Notes: a model not told the origin generated them from the sequence alone. 64,000 nucleotides of DNA from Halodesulfovibrio sp. MK-HDV (GCF_009914765.1 NZ_WYDS01000014.1:1-64000), one strand, 5' to 3'. Positions 19,246 to 29,661 are shown, numbered from the stretch's first letter. Translations and numbers: made by a program.

Positions 19246-20331
19246 CTACTGTTCCTGAGGTCGTACTTTCTGACCTTCCTGGAGGCTGTGCACGCCTCTG
19301 ACTACTATCAACTCTTGTGGCTTGAGCCCTTTTTGTACGATTAATCCACCTTCTCCCGGAAGACTAATTGTGACCTCGCGTTTATGAACAGCATTTTCAG
19401 TATCCACTATCCATACGTATCTCTTTCCATCAGCAAGCCCAAAAACTGCGGCGGCTGGAACCACTACCAATCTGTATTGTTCTGCCTGCTTGAAATTGAA
19501 CGAGACCTCTCCAACCATACCGGAACGGATACGTTTATCTGTTGTTCCGATACTGATAGTCACAGGGAATGTTGATGTTTCGTTAGACCGAACGCCCACT
19601 TCTTTTACTGTCCCTTCCAGTTCCAAATCACGGAACACATCAAAGCGTATATCAACCGGCTGATTCAGCTTCACCATGGCAATCAGTCTGTCAGGAACCC
19701 CAACGTCCATTTCAAGCATACCACGTGAATTAAGAGTCGCCACAGGCTCGCCAATGGCAACGTTGGTGTGTACTTCAGCCGGAACAGAGCTAATTGTTCC
19801 AGCTTCCGGCACGAACAAACGGGTGTAAGAAAGGTTACGCTTCGCGATTGCAATTCGTTCATTTTGAGCAGCAGATTTTGCTTTCATGGAATCAAGGTAA
19901 GAGGCCGCCAAGTCAAATTCACTTTGGCTGATTACATCCATGTTAACGAGCTTTTCTTTACGGTCATAGTCAAGCTTCGCATTTCTTAGCTCTGCAAGAA
20001 TGTCTTGAAGTGATGCTTTTGCTTCACGCATTTCTAAAAGATAATCAGTAGGATCAAGCTCTGCTACAAGAACTCCTGTTTTCACCTTTTGTCCTACATC
20101 TACAGGAAGTGAAATGATCATCCCACTGACCCGAAATGAAAGGATTGTTTCAAGAACGTCCTTTGCTGTCCCTGAAGTAGACCAGATCCGAGTTTTCAAA
20201 ATGTCCGGCACGCGGTACACAATGACCTTTTTAGGAGGGGGTGGTTTTGCAACTTCTTCACCACAACCGACAAGGCCGGTTGTGGTTGCAATCAGTATCA
20301 GCAAAAACCATACGTCAGGACGCACGCGCAT
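19246..20331 (-). CDS. RND efflux periplasmic adaptor lipoprotein (membrane fusion protein)
   Basis: 361 residues with a lipoprotein signal: hydrophobic core then LVGC, so C23 is the lipidation site. The mature protein has the layout of HlyD/AcrA adaptors: a lipoyl half-motif (about 60-95), a coiled-coil hairpin (about 95-165, KASLQDILAELRNAKLDYDR), the second lipoyl half (about 165-200), a beta-barrel (about 205-280) and a membrane-proximal domain (about 285-355). It links the inner-membrane permease encoded 12 bases downstream to an outer-membrane channel. First gene of the two-gene operon. No local regulator gene is present, and no operator was identified upstream. Confidence 0.92.
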   Translation of the reverse strand: MRVRPDVWFLLILIATTTGLVGCGEEVAKPPPPKKVIVYRVPDILKTRIWSTSGTAKDVLETILSFRVSGMIISLPVDVGQKVKTGVLVAELDPTDYLLEMREAKASLQDILAELRNAKLDYDRKEKLVNMDVISQSEFDLAASYLDSMKAKSAAQNERIAIAKRNLSYTRLFVPEAGTISSVPAEVHTNVAIGEPVATLNSRGMLEMDVGVPDRLIAMVKLNQPVDIRFDVFRDLELEGTVKEVGVRSNETSTFPVTISIGTTDKRIRSGMVGEVSFNFKQAEQYRLVVVPAAAVFGLADGKRYVWIVDTENAVHKREVTISLPGEGGLIVQKGLKPQELIVVRGVHSLQEGQKVRPQEQ

Positions 20332-20674
20332 ATTTCACCTTCAAGCTTGTTACGAATATCTGTTCCTCATATAGCAAAAATTCTATTCTTCAAAAAATAA
20401 CAAAGTGCTAGGCTCGCAACAACTATATGTTCCTGTAGCCTTCATCACCTAAGTATATCCTTCAACACAGCAACAGCCCTGTCTAAAACAAAAGCCATCC
20501 TTTCCTGCTGACGTAGTGGAACGAATGTTTCTCGATATTCTCTTGCGTTAATATCCTCCGACAATCTAAGACATTACTTCAATAATACTTTGGACTTTTC
20601 CATGTCACCGCATATGATAACGACGAGTCTGTACTCATTTTTTTAATCAAACTGACATCTCAATTGAGGAATCC
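20332..20674. other. Divergent intergenic region, no gene
   Basis: 343 bases between the divergent efflux adaptor and antiporter genes. It must hold both promoters. No convincing boxes, hairpins or operators were recognised. Confidence 0.4.
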
Positions 20675-22273
20675 ATGGATCCCATAATCTTATCTGTTAC
20701 GTTTGTTTTAGGACTTTTGGCCAATCGCATGAAGTTGCCTGCACTTGTTGGGTTTCTAGTTGCTGGCTTTATTCTAAATGCGATGGGCTTCACGGTATCC
20801 GAGGATATTAAGGATATTGGCGATCTGGGTGTTACCCTTCTGCTGTTCACTATTGGACTTAAACTGAAAACCAAGCAGTTATTACGGCCAGAGATATGGG
20901 CTGCTGGTTCAATACATATGACATTAGCCGTGCTATTTTTTTGGCTTATTGTTCAGCTGTTTACATATACTGGTTTACATTTTTTTGTCGGGCTCAGTAT
21001 TTCTACATCTCTTCTCATTGGTTTCGCTTTGAGCTTTTCAAGCACTGTTTTTGCCGTGAAAATTATGGAAGAAAGTGGATTAGCTAAATCCCTCAATGGC
21101 AGAATTGCTATCGGTGTCCTTATTATTCAGGATATTCTGGCTGTACTTTTTATTACTTTTTCTACGGGGAAAACACCTTCACTATGGGCACTTCTCATAA
21201 TTGCCCTACTTCCCGCAGCGCGCTGGGTGTTCCGATATATTCTCGACCACACTGGTCACGGAGAATTACAAGTACTTTTCGGAATGTCGCTTGCCTTGGC
21301 AGCTGGCGCTGGTGCCTTTGAAATGGTGGGACTCAAGGCAGATCTTGGTGCGTTGATCATGGGAATGCTTCTCGCAACGCATCCACGGGCGTCTGAATTA
21401 GCAGACTCACTGCTTAGCCTCAAAGATTTTATGCTCCTTGGCTTCTTTCTCAGCATTGGGTTGGGTGGATTTCCCAATATGACAGCACTCGCTACAGCAG
21501 TGTTTTTCGTATTACTTATTCCTCTAAAAAGTATGCTTTTTTTCTTTTTATTTACGCGGTTCAACGTCAGTGCACGTTCTTCATTTATTGCCGCTATTAA
21601 TCTTACAAGTTATAGTGAATTTGGTTTGATTGTTGGAGCCATCGGAGTTTCTTATGGTTGGATGGACAGCAAGTGGCTTGTGGTTATGGCTATTGCTCTA
21701 TCATTATCCTTTATCGTGGCTTCTCCTTTAAACATGCAGGCCGAAGAGTTGTTTGAAAGATGGCGCAATTTTCTTAATCGATTTGATACAGAAATATCGC
21801 ATCCAGACGAAGTACTTATCTCGTCTACGGCGAATTGGCAGATTCTCATTGTCGGTATGGGGCGTGTTGGTACCCAGACATACGATTTCTTACGCGAACG
21901 CTTTGGTGATATAATTTTGGGTGTGGATGCGGATCAGGAAACAATACAGCGGCATAAAGACGCAGGACGTGACGTTGTGCATGCCGACATATCAGATGGT
22001 GATTTTTGGCGAAGAATTGTGCCGTTACGGTGTGTCAAACTTGGGGTTCTTACAATTCCAAATCTTGACGCAAAGCTCTACGCTATGAACATGGCAAAAA
22101 AGGTTGGCTCAAATAGTAAACTTGTTGCCATAACAGAATATGACGACGAAATAGCACCGTTATTAGTTGGTGGTGCTGATTTTGCTTTTAATATCTATGA
22201 TGGAGTGGGCATTGGTCTAGCTAGCGAAATCAGTAATTATCTCGATACGTCTAATTTAGTGATAGAGAAATAA
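20675..22273 (+). CDS. CPA2-family cation:proton antiporter with RCK/TrkA-N domain (KefB/YbaL-like)
   Basis: 532 residues. The first ~370 form about 12 membrane helices with the Na+/H+ exchanger fold (LPALVGFLVAGFILN near residue 20, and the LSFSSTVFAVKIMEESG helix near 117). The cytoplasmic tail from about residue 385 begins an NAD-binding TrkA-N/RCK domain with VGMGRVG as the Rossmann glycine loop. Such proteins exchange K+ or Na+ for H+ under control of nucleotide or thiol signals. The RCK C-terminal subdomain is short or absent. GAGGA lies a few bases before the ATG. It is monocistronic and ends in a small palindromic hairpin. Confidence 0.88.
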   Translation: MDPIILSVTFVLGLLANRMKLPALVGFLVAGFILNAMGFTVSEDIKDIGDLGVTLLLFTIGLKLKTKQLLRPEIWAAGSIHMTLAVLFFWLIVQLFTYTGLHFFVGLSISTSLLIGFALSFSSTVFAVKIMEESGLAKSLNGRIAIGVLIIQDILAVLFITFSTGKTPSLWALLIIALLPAARWVFRYILDHTGHGELQVLFGMSLALAAGAGAFEMVGLKADLGALIMGMLLATHPRASELADSLLSLKDFMLLGFFLSIGLGGFPNMTALATAVFFVLLIPLKSMLFFFLFTRFNVSARSSFIAAINLTSYSEFGLIVGAIGVSYGWMDSKWLVVMAIALSLSFIVASPLNMQAEELFERWRNFLNRFDTEISHPDEVLISSTANWQILIVGMGRVGTQTYDFLRERFGDIILGVDADQETIQRHKDAGRDVVHADISDGDFWRRIVPLRCVKLGVLTIPNLDAKLYAMNMAKKVGSNSKLVAITEYDDEIAPLLVGGADFAFNIYDGVGIGLASEISNYLDTSNLVIEK

Positions 22274-22280
22274 GAATTAC

Positions 22281-22306
22281 AAATTGCTTCTTAAAAGAAG
22301 CAATTT
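22281..22306 (+). terminator. Palindromic hairpin after the antiporter gene
   Basis: AAATTGCTTCTT and AAGAAGCAATTT form a perfect 12-base stem directly after the stop codon. The U-tract is only three bases, so termination may be weak. A smaller hairpin (AGGAACG/CGTTCC) follows at once. Confidence 0.5.
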
Positions 22307-22472
22307 CACTAGGAACGCTACGTTCCCTTTGGAAACTGGGACACTGTGTATCCTACAGTAGGTGATGCTGGGGCTAGCTGTGCAAGCCTATCCAACATCG
22401 TTAGTGAAAGAGATTTTAAGGATTAGATCTTTCCGTGCTTGCTTCACAATTTTTGAAAACCTATTTTACCCA

Positions 22473-22508
22473 TAAAAAAGTGGCTCTGTTTTAGCAGAGC
22501 CACTTTGA
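22473..22508. terminator. Intrinsic terminator of the chemoreceptor gene (works on minus strand)
   Basis: The stem AAAGTGGCTCTG with CAGAGCCACTTT (22478-22505) surrounds a 6-base loop. It has six T on the minus strand, 30 bases beyond the chemoreceptor stop, and may also stop plus-strand readthrough. Confidence 0.8.
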
Positions 22509-22537
22509 TTTAGTATGGGGAAGTTGAAACGGTATTA

Positions 22538-24355
22538 CTATGAAGACGTATTGGCGTGATGCCGCAAATCTTCTGTTACGGTTGCAATTTGTTCCGTAGT
22601 TTCACCGAGATTGACGATTACCTGCGTCGCTCCCTGAACTTCTTCACCAGAAGATGCAACAATACCTTCCATTTGTCCTAGGGCTGTGGACACCTGAGAG
22701 TATTCACTTGCCTGTCTATCAGCTGCTTCAGAAATCTGTAGCGAACGGTTGTAGGTCGTCTCTGCACCATCAGCGATTTGCTTAAAACGTTCTCCAGATT
22801 CTTCCGCAAGCTCAGCAGTCTGAGTAATGTCTTCAGCAATACCGTTCATGGATTGCGCGTTTACTTGCGTTGCCTGCTGGATGCCGGAAATTGTGCCGCC
22901 TACTTCTCTAGTTGCTTCCATTGTTTTTTCTGCAAGCTTACGTACTTCATCTGCCACAACAGCAAAGCCTCTACCTGCATCTCCTGCCCGCGCCGCTTCG
23001 ATCGCTGCGTTAAGAGCAAGCAGGTTGGTCTGATCTGCAATATCTGAAATCACAACCATAACCTGATTAATGGATTCTGCCTGTCTATCAAGTTGGCTCA
23101 TCTGCTCTTGAAGGGTATTGGCTTTTTTATGGACAGCCTTGATAGATGAAAGAGATTTTTCAATCATCTGGAAGCCTTCACGAACAGCCTCAAGCTCCAT
23201 TTTTCCTTGCGACATAGCCTGATTGGCAAGCTCTTTAATAAGAATTGCGGCCTGATGCAGATTTTCCATCGCATGATCAACTTCGTTCATCTGATTTTGC
23301 TGGTCATAAGACTTTTCACCCACAACATCCATATGTCCCATAAGGGTTCCCATCATAGTCTTGCTTTGCAAAGCTGCCTGTTCAAGCATCTGAGCTGTTC
23401 GCAAAATTTCATCATATGATGTTTGAAGATCGTGTCTGTTCTTTTCAGCATCTTTTTGAGCCAAGGCTGCTGCCTGAGCTTTTTCTTTGGCCTCTGAGCT
23501 AGCTTTTTGTAGGTCATTATGGCCTGTAACAAGCTCTTTAGACATAGCATTCATGGCTAAGGCAAGTTCAGACAATTCATCTGAACCATCAGTCGGGATG
23601 TGCAGGTCAAGCTTGCCATTTGCAATATATTTCGCACCATCCGTAACAGTTGCCAACGGATGTAGAATACTACGGATGATAAAGAGACAAAGAAACATGA
23701 TCCCGAACAGGAAAATACCAAATAGTGTCGCGGCAAGAATGATTCTAGGACGCACAAGACTCATAAGAGTTGTTTTAAATACGGCCTGATTCTCTCGGAT
23801 ATTTGACATGTAGATACCGGTACCGATCCAGATATCTGTTCCTGAAATGAATTGAGCAGAGCCAATTTTAGGCTGCAGTCCTTCACCGGGTTTTTTCCAC
23901 TGAAATTCAGTAATCCCACCACCCGCTTTGGCAATTTGAAATAGTTCTTGAATAATGTATGTGCCATTAGGGCCTTTTAATTGATCAAGATTTTTCCCAA
24001 TAAGAGACGGGTTTGCCCCATGAGCAAAACAAGTGGTGCCTTTGTACGCGTAGAAATAACCAGATTTATCTTTTTCGAAACGAATCTGTGTAAATGCTTT
24101 TTGAATTATCTTTTGCTGTTCAACCGGGTCAGTAACTTGATCCAAGGAAGCTGAAAGAGCACTAGCAAGAATTGTTGTTGCAGCAGTTATTTTCTCTTTT
24201 TCTTGAAGAGTCATTCGCTTGTTAACTTCGATCGAACTCGTATCCATGAGTGCGTTGGCAGATTGCCAGTATTCGAAAAGTAATCCCCCCAGAGATAATA
24301 GGAGTAAGGCAAAAAGTATCTGAATTCTGGTAGCAATTTTAAATTTTCGCAACAT
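22538..24355 (-). CDS. Methyl-accepting chemotaxis protein with Cache sensor
   Basis: 605 residues: membrane helix (about 10-30), a periplasmic single Cache domain (about 40-190; [18 protein letters not shown] and [12 protein letters not shown] are typical of the sCache_2 family), second helix (about 205-230), HAMP (about 230-285), a long coiled coil, and the MCP signalling hairpin with [18 protein letters not shown] (about 440-457) contacting CheA/CheW. Helix methylation sites are likely in flanking Q/E-rich heptads. It senses small organic acids or similar ligands, by analogy with other sCache_2 receptors. It is monocistronic; no che genes are nearby. Confidence 0.93.
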   Translation of the reverse strand: MLRKFKIATRIQILFALLLLSLGGLLFEYWQSANALMDTSSIEVNKRMTLQEKEKITAATTILASALSASLDQVTDPVEQQKIIQKAFTQIRFEKDKSGYFYAYKGTTCFAHGANPSLIGKNLDQLKGPNGTYIIQELFQIAKAGGGITEFQWKKPGEGLQPKIGSAQFISGTDIWIGTGIYMSNIRENQAVFKTTLMSLVRPRIILAATLFGIFLFGIMFLCLFIIRSILHPLATVTDGAKYIANGKLDLHIPTDGSDELSELALAMNAMSKELVTGHNDLQKASSEAKEKAQAAALAQKDAEKNRHDLQTSYDEILRTAQMLEQAALQSKTMMGTLMGHMDVVGEKSYDQQNQMNEVDHAMENLHQAAILIKELANQAMSQGKMELEAVREGFQMIEKSLSSIKAVHKKANTLQEQMSQLDRQAESINQVMVVISDIADQTNLLALNAAIEAARAGDAGRGFAVVADEVRKLAEKTMEATREVGGTISGIQQATQVNAQSMNGIAEDITQTAELAEESGERFKQIADGAETTYNRSLQISEAADRQASEYSQVSTALGQMEGIVASSGEEVQGATQVIVNLGETTEQIATVTEDLRHHANTSS

Positions 24356-24835
24356 AGTAAATTCACTTGTATGGTTTGTTTAAAAATCATTATTCTAGAT
24401 AGTTGATGCTTTTCTGCACCAACACAAAGTCACCAAGGCAAGCCACAAGGTAATACTGTTAATTGCGAGACTCACGGTAGGTGAAAAAATACACCATCAT
24501 GATAGGCGCAGGCGTAGCGTCCTCTCTGTGAAGATAGGACTAGCAGGATATCTGCATGAAAAATTAAGTGTGGAGTCAAATAGGATAACTAGTCATAGCT
24601 ATATTCCATCCAATCACGACATAGTCCCTGCATTTTGTATTTCAGCGACTGCGTGTAATTCCCCTAAATTTAAGCTATGTTTTTTGAAGAATATTTATTG
24701 AAAACGACAATCAATGTCAACGGTTGTGATGACATCTTTACTTTCAAATCATAATTTATTTTAGATTCTTATGCTTTCACTGTGCGTTAACACTGCCCTA
24801 TTGCAATGTTGCGGCGTCAAAGCTGCAAATGCATG
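24356..24835. other. Intergenic region, no gene seen
   Basis: 480 bases between two minus-strand genes. It includes the promoter of the chemoreceptor gene and the 3' region of the LysR gene. No reading frame with a ribosome site and no clear terminator were found. Confidence 0.4.
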
Positions 24836-25726
24836 TCAAAATAAATTAGCCAGATCTCTAACAGCTAAAAGTTTAGCTCTCCCTTCAGCCATGAGATAAA
24901 AAAAGTTCAGTCTACTATCCTGTTCTGGATTCACAACAGATAAGACAACATAGTCCACACCTGTGTTCACAAATCCAAAAGGCGCAACGAGCATCCCCTG
25001 CCGTATGTCATCAATCACTAAAGGTTCAGGTCCAACAGCAATACCTAATCCTGCTACAGCAGCCTGTAGACTAAAGTAAAAGTGATCATACAACTGCTCT
25101 GAAGAGATATCGGACGTTATCGAAGTTAGTTTAATCCAATCTCTCCAAGCCTCTGGTCGGGTGCGAGTGTGGAGGAGTTTTTTCGGCAGGTTTTTATTTT
25201 TGTGCCAGTACTCTGGACTACAAACTAGTCCAATTCGTTCCGTACCCAGTGATGTTGCCGAATAGGAAGCAGGCCATACAAAGTCAGATCTACGGATTGC
25301 CATATCCAAGTTAGCAGAAAGAATATCTACAGGGCCGCCTGCTGTCGAAAGATGAATATCCATCTCTGGATGCCGTTCGTAGAATTCTCCTAATCTTGGC
25401 ATTAACCAGCGCATGGTAAGAGAAGGCTCGCATGATACTGCAAGGCTCGGAGTCTCTTTTTTTGTTCTCACCTTACTACACGCTGACTCGAGTCTGAACA
25501 TTATGTCTGATAGTTCTTCGGCGAATGACTGCCCTTCTTTTGTAAGCACTAGTTGACGATTCTGCCTGTGAAAAAGCGGTAGCCCAAAATGCTGCTCCAG
25601 CTTCTTTACAGCTTTACTTACTGCACCGTGAGTCACATGCATTTCTGCTGCTGCTTTGGTAAAGCTTTCGTGTTTTGCGGCAATGCAAAATGTCATTAAA
25701 ACTCCCAAAGGAGGAAGGGAATGCAT
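24836..25726 (-). CDS. LysR-family transcriptional regulator (GcvA-like)
   Basis: 296 residues. The N-terminal winged helix-turn-helix (about 5-65, FTKAAAEMHVTHGAVSKAVKKLE) is followed by a linker helix and a periplasmic-binding-protein-like effector domain (about 92-290). The GcvA-like branch is suggested by PPLGVLMTF at the start and by the SLAVSCEPSLTMRWLMPRL segment. It is divergent from a LysE-family exporter and cupin gene 113 bases away, the usual arrangement for a LysR protein controlling its neighbour and itself. The exported compound, perhaps an amino acid, would be the likely inducer. Confidence 0.9.
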   Translation of the reverse strand: MHSLPPLGVLMTFCIAAKHESFTKAAAEMHVTHGAVSKAVKKLEQHFGLPLFHRQNRQLVLTKEGQSFAEELSDIMFRLESACSKVRTKKETPSLAVSCEPSLTMRWLMPRLGEFYERHPEMDIHLSTAGGPVDILSANLDMAIRRSDFVWPASYSATSLGTERIGLVCSPEYWHKNKNLPKKLLHTRTRPEAWRDWIKLTSITSDISSEQLYDHFYFSLQAAVAGLGIAVGPEPLVIDDIRQGMLVAPFGFVNTGVDYVVLSVVNPEQDSRLNFFYLMAEGRAKLLAVRDLANLF

Positions 25727-25839
25727 TACAATCTCCTGTGAATAAAATTCATACGTACCTATACAATTTTTCGTTATTTTTCTTTGAAATACAAGTGTAA
25801 AGAAGGTTTTAATGAATAACTATATGGAATGGAAGTATC

Positions 25840-26490
25840 ATGAATGTATGGGGAAGTGAAATAGCAGTTGTCGTTGCAATCATTGTTCTGGCTGTAATTA
25901 GTCCGGGCCCGGATTTCGCTATAATAGTCCGTAACGGATTACTTTACGGCCGCAAAAATGGTCTTTTTACGGCTCTTGGAATTGCCTCTGGCATATCGGT
26001 TCATATATCATACACGCTTTTAGGGCTTGGTTACGCCGTTGCAAAGTCTGCATGGCTGCTGGAAGCTGCCAAGTATTTAGGAGCAGCCTATCTCGTTTAT
26101 TTAGGCTGTATGTCGATTTATAGCAGTTTTAAAAATGGCTCAGCGAAGCTATCGCTTGAAAATGCAGATAGTTGCCTTTCGAAAAATACAAGCTATGGCA
26201 ATTTCGCTGCATACAAAAATGGTTTCCTTTGCAATGCGCTTAATCCTAAAACCGCCATGTTTTTCTTAGCGCTATTTACACAAGTAATCTCTCCCTCTAC
26301 CCCCAAAAGTGTTCAAATAGGCATTGGCATATTCATTTCAGGTATCCATTTACTTTGGTTTTCTCTTGTTGTCCTCTTACTCACAAATTCAAAATCTTCA
26401 AAATTTGTGGCAAAGAGTAAAGCTTGGATAGAAAGAGGTGTTGGGGGAAGTCTTATCGGTTTAGGGACTAAAGTTGTGTGTGACATTTAG
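25840..26490 (+). CDS. LysE/RhtB-family amino-acid exporter
   Basis: A 216-residue inner-membrane protein with six hydrophobic segments. The hallmark SPGPDFAIIVRNGLLYGRKNG (two stretches around residues 21-42) is the conserved loop of the LysE/RhtB exporters, and CNALNPKTAMFFLALFTQ near residue 130 is the repeated half-motif. Members export amino acids such as threonine, homoserine, lysine or leucine; the substrate here is unknown. A LysR gene is divergent and a cupin gene follows after 22 bases, so all three probably form one regulated unit. Confidence 0.9.
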   Translation: MNVWGSEIAVVVAIIVLAVISPGPDFAIIVRNGLLYGRKNGLFTALGIASGISVHISYTLLGLGYAVAKSAWLLEAAKYLGAAYLVYLGCMSIYSSFKNGSAKLSLENADSCLSKNTSYGNFAAYKNGFLCNALNPKTAMFFLALFTQVISPSTPKSVQIGIGIFISGIHLLWFSLVVLLLTNSKSSKFVAKSKAWIERGVGGSLIGLGTKVVCDI

Positions 26491-26512
26491 TCGCAACGTA
26501 AAAGGAGCCATC

Positions 26513-26878
26513 ATGCCTATCAAACCTATTTGCTTTAAAGACAAGTTGACGCTGTTTTCCGAATATTGGTCGCCACGTGTTATCGCAGAAATGAACAATT
26601 ACCAGTTTAAGTTAGCTAAATTCAGTGGAGAATTTGTGTGGCACGATCACAAAGATACAGACGAAGTCTTCATTGTTCTCGAAGGAAAAATGAGCATTTT
26701 ATTTCGGGAGGATAAAGTAGAGCTATCAGCAGGCGAAATGTTTGTCGTTCCTAAGGGGGTAGAACACAAACCCGAGGCATCGGACGAATGTCACGTAATG
26801 CTTATTGAACCAAAGGGCGTAATCAATACTGGCGAAAGCAGCAGTGAATTAACAGCTGAAAACAATGTTTGGATATAG
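26513..26878 (+). CDS. Small cupin-domain protein
   Basis: 121 residues from the ATG seven bases after AGGAG; an upstream frame extension to 26474 overlaps the exporter gene and has no box. It is a single cupin barrel: WHDHKDTDEVFIVLEGKM (about 44-61) supplies two histidines and the glutamate of the first metal motif, and GEMFVVPKGVEHKPEA (about 74-89) the second motif with its histidine. Such small cupins act as metal-dependent isomerases, dioxygenases or binding proteins. Substrate is unknown. Probably cotranscribed with the LysE-family exporter. Confidence 0.85.
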   Translation: MPIKPICFKDKLTLFSEYWSPRVIAEMNNYQFKLAKFSGEFVWHDHKDTDEVFIVLEGKMSILFREDKVELSAGEMFVVPKGVEHKPEASDECHVMLIEPKGVINTGESSSELTAENNVWI

Positions 26879-27333
26879 CAAAAATCTATTCAGAAGATGA
26901 TCTTATTTATGGCTGTTGCTAACTGCTTCTATTTAGAATGAAAAAACGTTTTATACATGCAGGCTTAGTAGTTTTAGTTTGGGCTGTTTTCCCTTCTAGG
27001 CTTTTTGCATTTATCAGTGCTCTTTCCCGATTATCCGACTGGTGCTCATGCCAGTGCCTTGTTACTTTCTATACAGTTTTGTTGGATCAGCTAATGCTGC
27101 TTATCTTAATCTATACGAATAACTCACTGTACATTTTTAAAAAGATACCTACCGCAGTAACATCTTAAGATATTGAAAAAAATCGCTGTGAGAGGACTGG
27201 TATTTACAGCGAAATAATCAGTTAATGGAGGATAGGTGCGGATGATTGTGCGATTAGAAAGAATCTCTTTAGCGAAGAAAAAGTGGTGCAACGCGAATCG
27301 CACGTGGGAAGATAAGAGGTGAGGCTTCTAGGC
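26879..27333. other. Gene-poor region
   Basis: 455 bases. A plus-strand frame of 76 codons (26938-27168) with a hydrophobic start is present but lacks a ribosome site and a recognised family. It could be the remnant of a membrane protein. Nothing else was recognised. Confidence 0.35.
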
Positions 27334-27999
27334 TTATTCGTTGTGTGCACGCAATGCCTTCTCGAGATTATCCATTGATATGATTTCAATTGTCTTGGAC
27401 GTGGAGAGCACTTTTTTGCTTTGTAGGTCTTTCAGGATGCGGTTTATACTTCTCACGCTCGTTCCAAGGTAGTTTGCAATTCCATCTTTTGAGATATCAA
27501 ATTTTTTGGGCTCATTTTGAATGGAAGCCATTTTAAGGAGCTTCAAAACGGAATATTCCATGGGATAGGAAAGGCGGATAGCAGATCTTTTAGTAAGCAT
27601 TTGAAGTCGTTTGGAGATTATTCGGTTAATTAATTGTGTGAACTCGTGGTCGTCTTTAAGCCAGCATCTATAGGCATATTGCGAGATTTTCGCGACTCTG
27701 CTTTCAGTCATTGCAGTCACAGAACAGGTGGCAAGGTCTTCAGTCAGGGCTTCGACTTCGCCGATTAGTTCTCCTGGGCCTATAATAGCTACGAGATATT
27801 CAGTGCCCTTAGTTGTGTTTAGATGAATTTTCATGCTGCCATGAAGAACAATGAATACACTTTCAAGTAATTCCTCCTGATTAATGATCAATGTTCCTGA
27901 GGGTACCGTTGTCTCGGTTATTTGAGCCATAGTTTGCTGACTTCGGCGTGCGTACGCATCGAGAAGTTCTTTAGCGAGTTGGTTGTAACTTGATTTCAT
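27334..27999 (-). CDS. Crp/Fnr-family transcriptional regulator
   Basis: 221 residues: a cyclic-nucleotide-binding-like beta barrel (about 22-135, with GPGELIGEVEALTED replacing the cAMP phosphate cassette) and a C-terminal winged helix (about 150-215), where KDGIANYLGTSVRSINRIL is the recognition helix region. The canonical FNR cysteines are absent, so it is not an iron-sulfur oxygen sensor. The barrel lacks the classic RxS signature for cAMP. The effector is unknown. It is monocistronic, with a divergent HD-domain gene 264 bases away. Confidence 0.88.
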   Translation of the reverse strand: MKSSYNQLAKELLDAYARRSQQTMAQITETTVPSGTLIINQEELLESVFIVLHGSMKIHLNTTKGTEYLVAIIGPGELIGEVEALTEDLATCSVTAMTESRVAKISQYAYRCWLKDDHEFTQLINRIISKRLQMLTKRSAIRLSYPMEYSVLKLLKMASIQNEPKKFDISKDGIANYLGTSVRSINRILKDLQSKKVLSTSKTIEIISMDNLEKALRAHNE

Positions 28000-28263
28000 A
28001 TCATTACTTTGTGGGACAAATGTCCTGTTACCTTAATTCTTTTTTATATATTGCTCTTGCTGAATTGCTTGCCTTGCAAAAAGAATCAGTGGTGGATGTC
28101 ATATTCTTTTCAGGTGCACCATGGACTCGTAGATGGATATCATGCGGGCCTTTTTTTCAATACTTTTCAGGAAGTGCTTAACAGGCCGGAATCGTATCTT
28201 ACTATTGAGTAATGTTGATAAATTATTACCAGTTTTGCTGTCTGATCAATAAAGGGATTAAAT

Positions 28264-28851
28264 ATGGTGCTGAGTGAAAATATGGATGCAGTGTGTTGCT
28301 TGCTGGATTTCTTGCGCAGGACAGAAGCCTTAAAAAGCACACTACGGTCAGCCTGGACGCAGTCGGGAAGGCAGGAAAGTACAGCTGAACATAGTTGGCG
28401 ATTATGTCTTTTTGCAATGCTTGTAAGTCGAGAATATCCGGAGCTGGACGCATTGAAGATATTGCATCTTTGTATTGTTCACGACATGGGAGAAACGATT
28501 CATGGCGATATCCCCGCACCGGAACAAACAGGTTCTAAGGATGAACAAGAGCGGAACGACATGGTTGATCTATTGCGCCCGCTTCCTGAGGACATGCAGA
28601 AAGAGATAATGGATTTATGGGAAGAGTACGAATCTGCTAAAACTCCTGAAGCACGATTAGTCAAGGCATTGGACAAGCTTGAAACTATTTTGCAACATGC
28701 GCAGGGCGCTAATCCTCCTGATTTTGATTATGCATTTAATCTTAATTATGGAACGCAGTATACTGAGGTGGACAGTTTGGTCAAAGAGCTGAGAGCTGCT
28801 GTGGATCTTGAGATGGAATCTTGTATACTTTTTCGAAGAACTCATCTTTAA
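28264..28851 (+). CDS. HD-domain phosphohydrolase (YfbR-like 5'-deoxynucleotidase)
   Basis: 195 residues, all-alpha. The metal site is shown by H43 in AEHSWRL and H73-D74 in VHDMGE, with a later conserved aspartate in ALDKLET. This order and size match the HD_3/YfbR group, which removes phosphate from deoxynucleoside 5'-monophosphates, an alternative route in pyrimidine salvage and dNTP housekeeping. Substrate specificity cannot be read. GGGA lies upstream of the ATG. It is monocistronic. Confidence 0.85.
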   Translation: MVLSENMDAVCCLLDFLRRTEALKSTLRSAWTQSGRQESTAEHSWRLCLFAMLVSREYPELDALKILHLCIVHDMGETIHGDIPAPEQTGSKDEQERNDMVDLLRPLPEDMQKEIMDLWEEYESAKTPEARLVKALDKLETILQHAQGANPPDFDYAFNLNYGTQYTEVDSLVKELRAAVDLEMESCILFRRTHL

Positions 28852-29125
28852 ACAATCTCCCATACAACACTACGCTTTTTATTGATCAATATATAATACT
28901 CGTTTAATCACCTGCACCTCCTATGAATGCACGTAAAGACCGTGTGTTATGGCGCCGTCTTCAGACTGCTGACAAGCCTTAGCTTCTTTTTGAGACTGAG
29001 GTGTGCTTTTGGCGTTTAGAAAATTATGCAGCAACTTTTAATACGTTAAATCTTAATCGTAAGTTGTAACCCTCCTCTAACCTATTCTTTCCTCTAGAGC
29101 TTTTTATCAATACGAGTACGAATAA

Positions 29126-29158
29126 AAGAAGCTGAAATCATACGATTTCAGCTTTTTT
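29126..29158. terminator. Bidirectional terminator between convergent genes
   Basis: The stem AGCTGAAATC with GATTTCAGCT surrounds a 4-base loop, with six T on the plus strand and an A-rich 5' side. It lies 54 bases beyond the mgsA stop and serves mgsA and possibly the HD gene. The 270 bases between it and the HD gene hold no recognisable gene. Confidence 0.8.
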
Positions 29159-29211
29159 GTGTTCATAAGTGTTCTTCGTAAAAAATACGTAACACAAATC
29201 ATTATGCAGGC

Positions 29212-29661
29212 TTATTTAATATGTCCGCAATCTTTTATCTGGTACGTACTGCGAAATAACGGCGATGAGATAAGAAAATCCGCAGAAGAAAGGTTACTTG
29301 CTGTAGGGATATTGTAGAGAACAGCTAAACGAAGCAGCGCCTTAACGTCTACATCATGTGGCTGAGGCTCCATAGGGTCCCAAAAGAAGATAAGTACTTC
29401 AATTTTCCCTTCCGCGATTAATCCCCCTATCTGCTGGTCACCACCTAGTGGGCCGGATTTCATTTTATGTAGTCCGGTATACATTTCCATTCCGGCTGCA
29501 GAGGTTTTCTCTTGCAACAGATTTTCAACAAGGCTTCCAGTAGTGCCGGTAGCAAACAAGTTGTGATGGATTAATGTATCGAAGTTGCAATCAACAAACT
29601 CTAACATCGTTTTTTTGCAGTTATCGTGAGCGACAATGGCTATATTCTTAGTAAGTTCCAT
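29212..29661 (-). CDS. mgsA: Methylglyoxal synthase
   Basis: 149 residues. It converts dihydroxyacetone phosphate to methylglyoxal and phosphate, a cytoplasmic overflow bypass of lower glycolysis used when phosphate is short or sugar phosphates accumulate. The family residues are all present: H12 in VAHDNCKK, D75 in [12 protein letters not shown] (the catalytic base in E. coli), the FFWDP aspartate D95, and H102 with D105 in [13 protein letters not shown]. Length equals the E. coli enzyme. It is monocistronic with a terminator shared by the convergent HD gene. Confidence 0.95.
   Translation of the reverse strand: MELTKNIAIVAHDNCKKTMLEFVDCNFDTLIHHNLFATGTTGSLVENLLQEKTSAAGMEMYTGLHKMKSGPLGGDQQIGGLIAEGKIEVLIFFWDPMEPQPHDVDVKALLRLAVLYNIPTASNLSSADFLISSPLFRSTYQIKDCGHIK

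Noticed and set aside
26938-27168. 76-codon plus-strand frame with hydrophobic N-terminus
   Set aside because: No ribosome site and no family match; the translation becomes unlike protein after the first 30 residues.
28923-28979. Short peptide frame of 19 codons after the HD-domain gene
   Set aside because: Only a weak upstream box and far too short for any family call.
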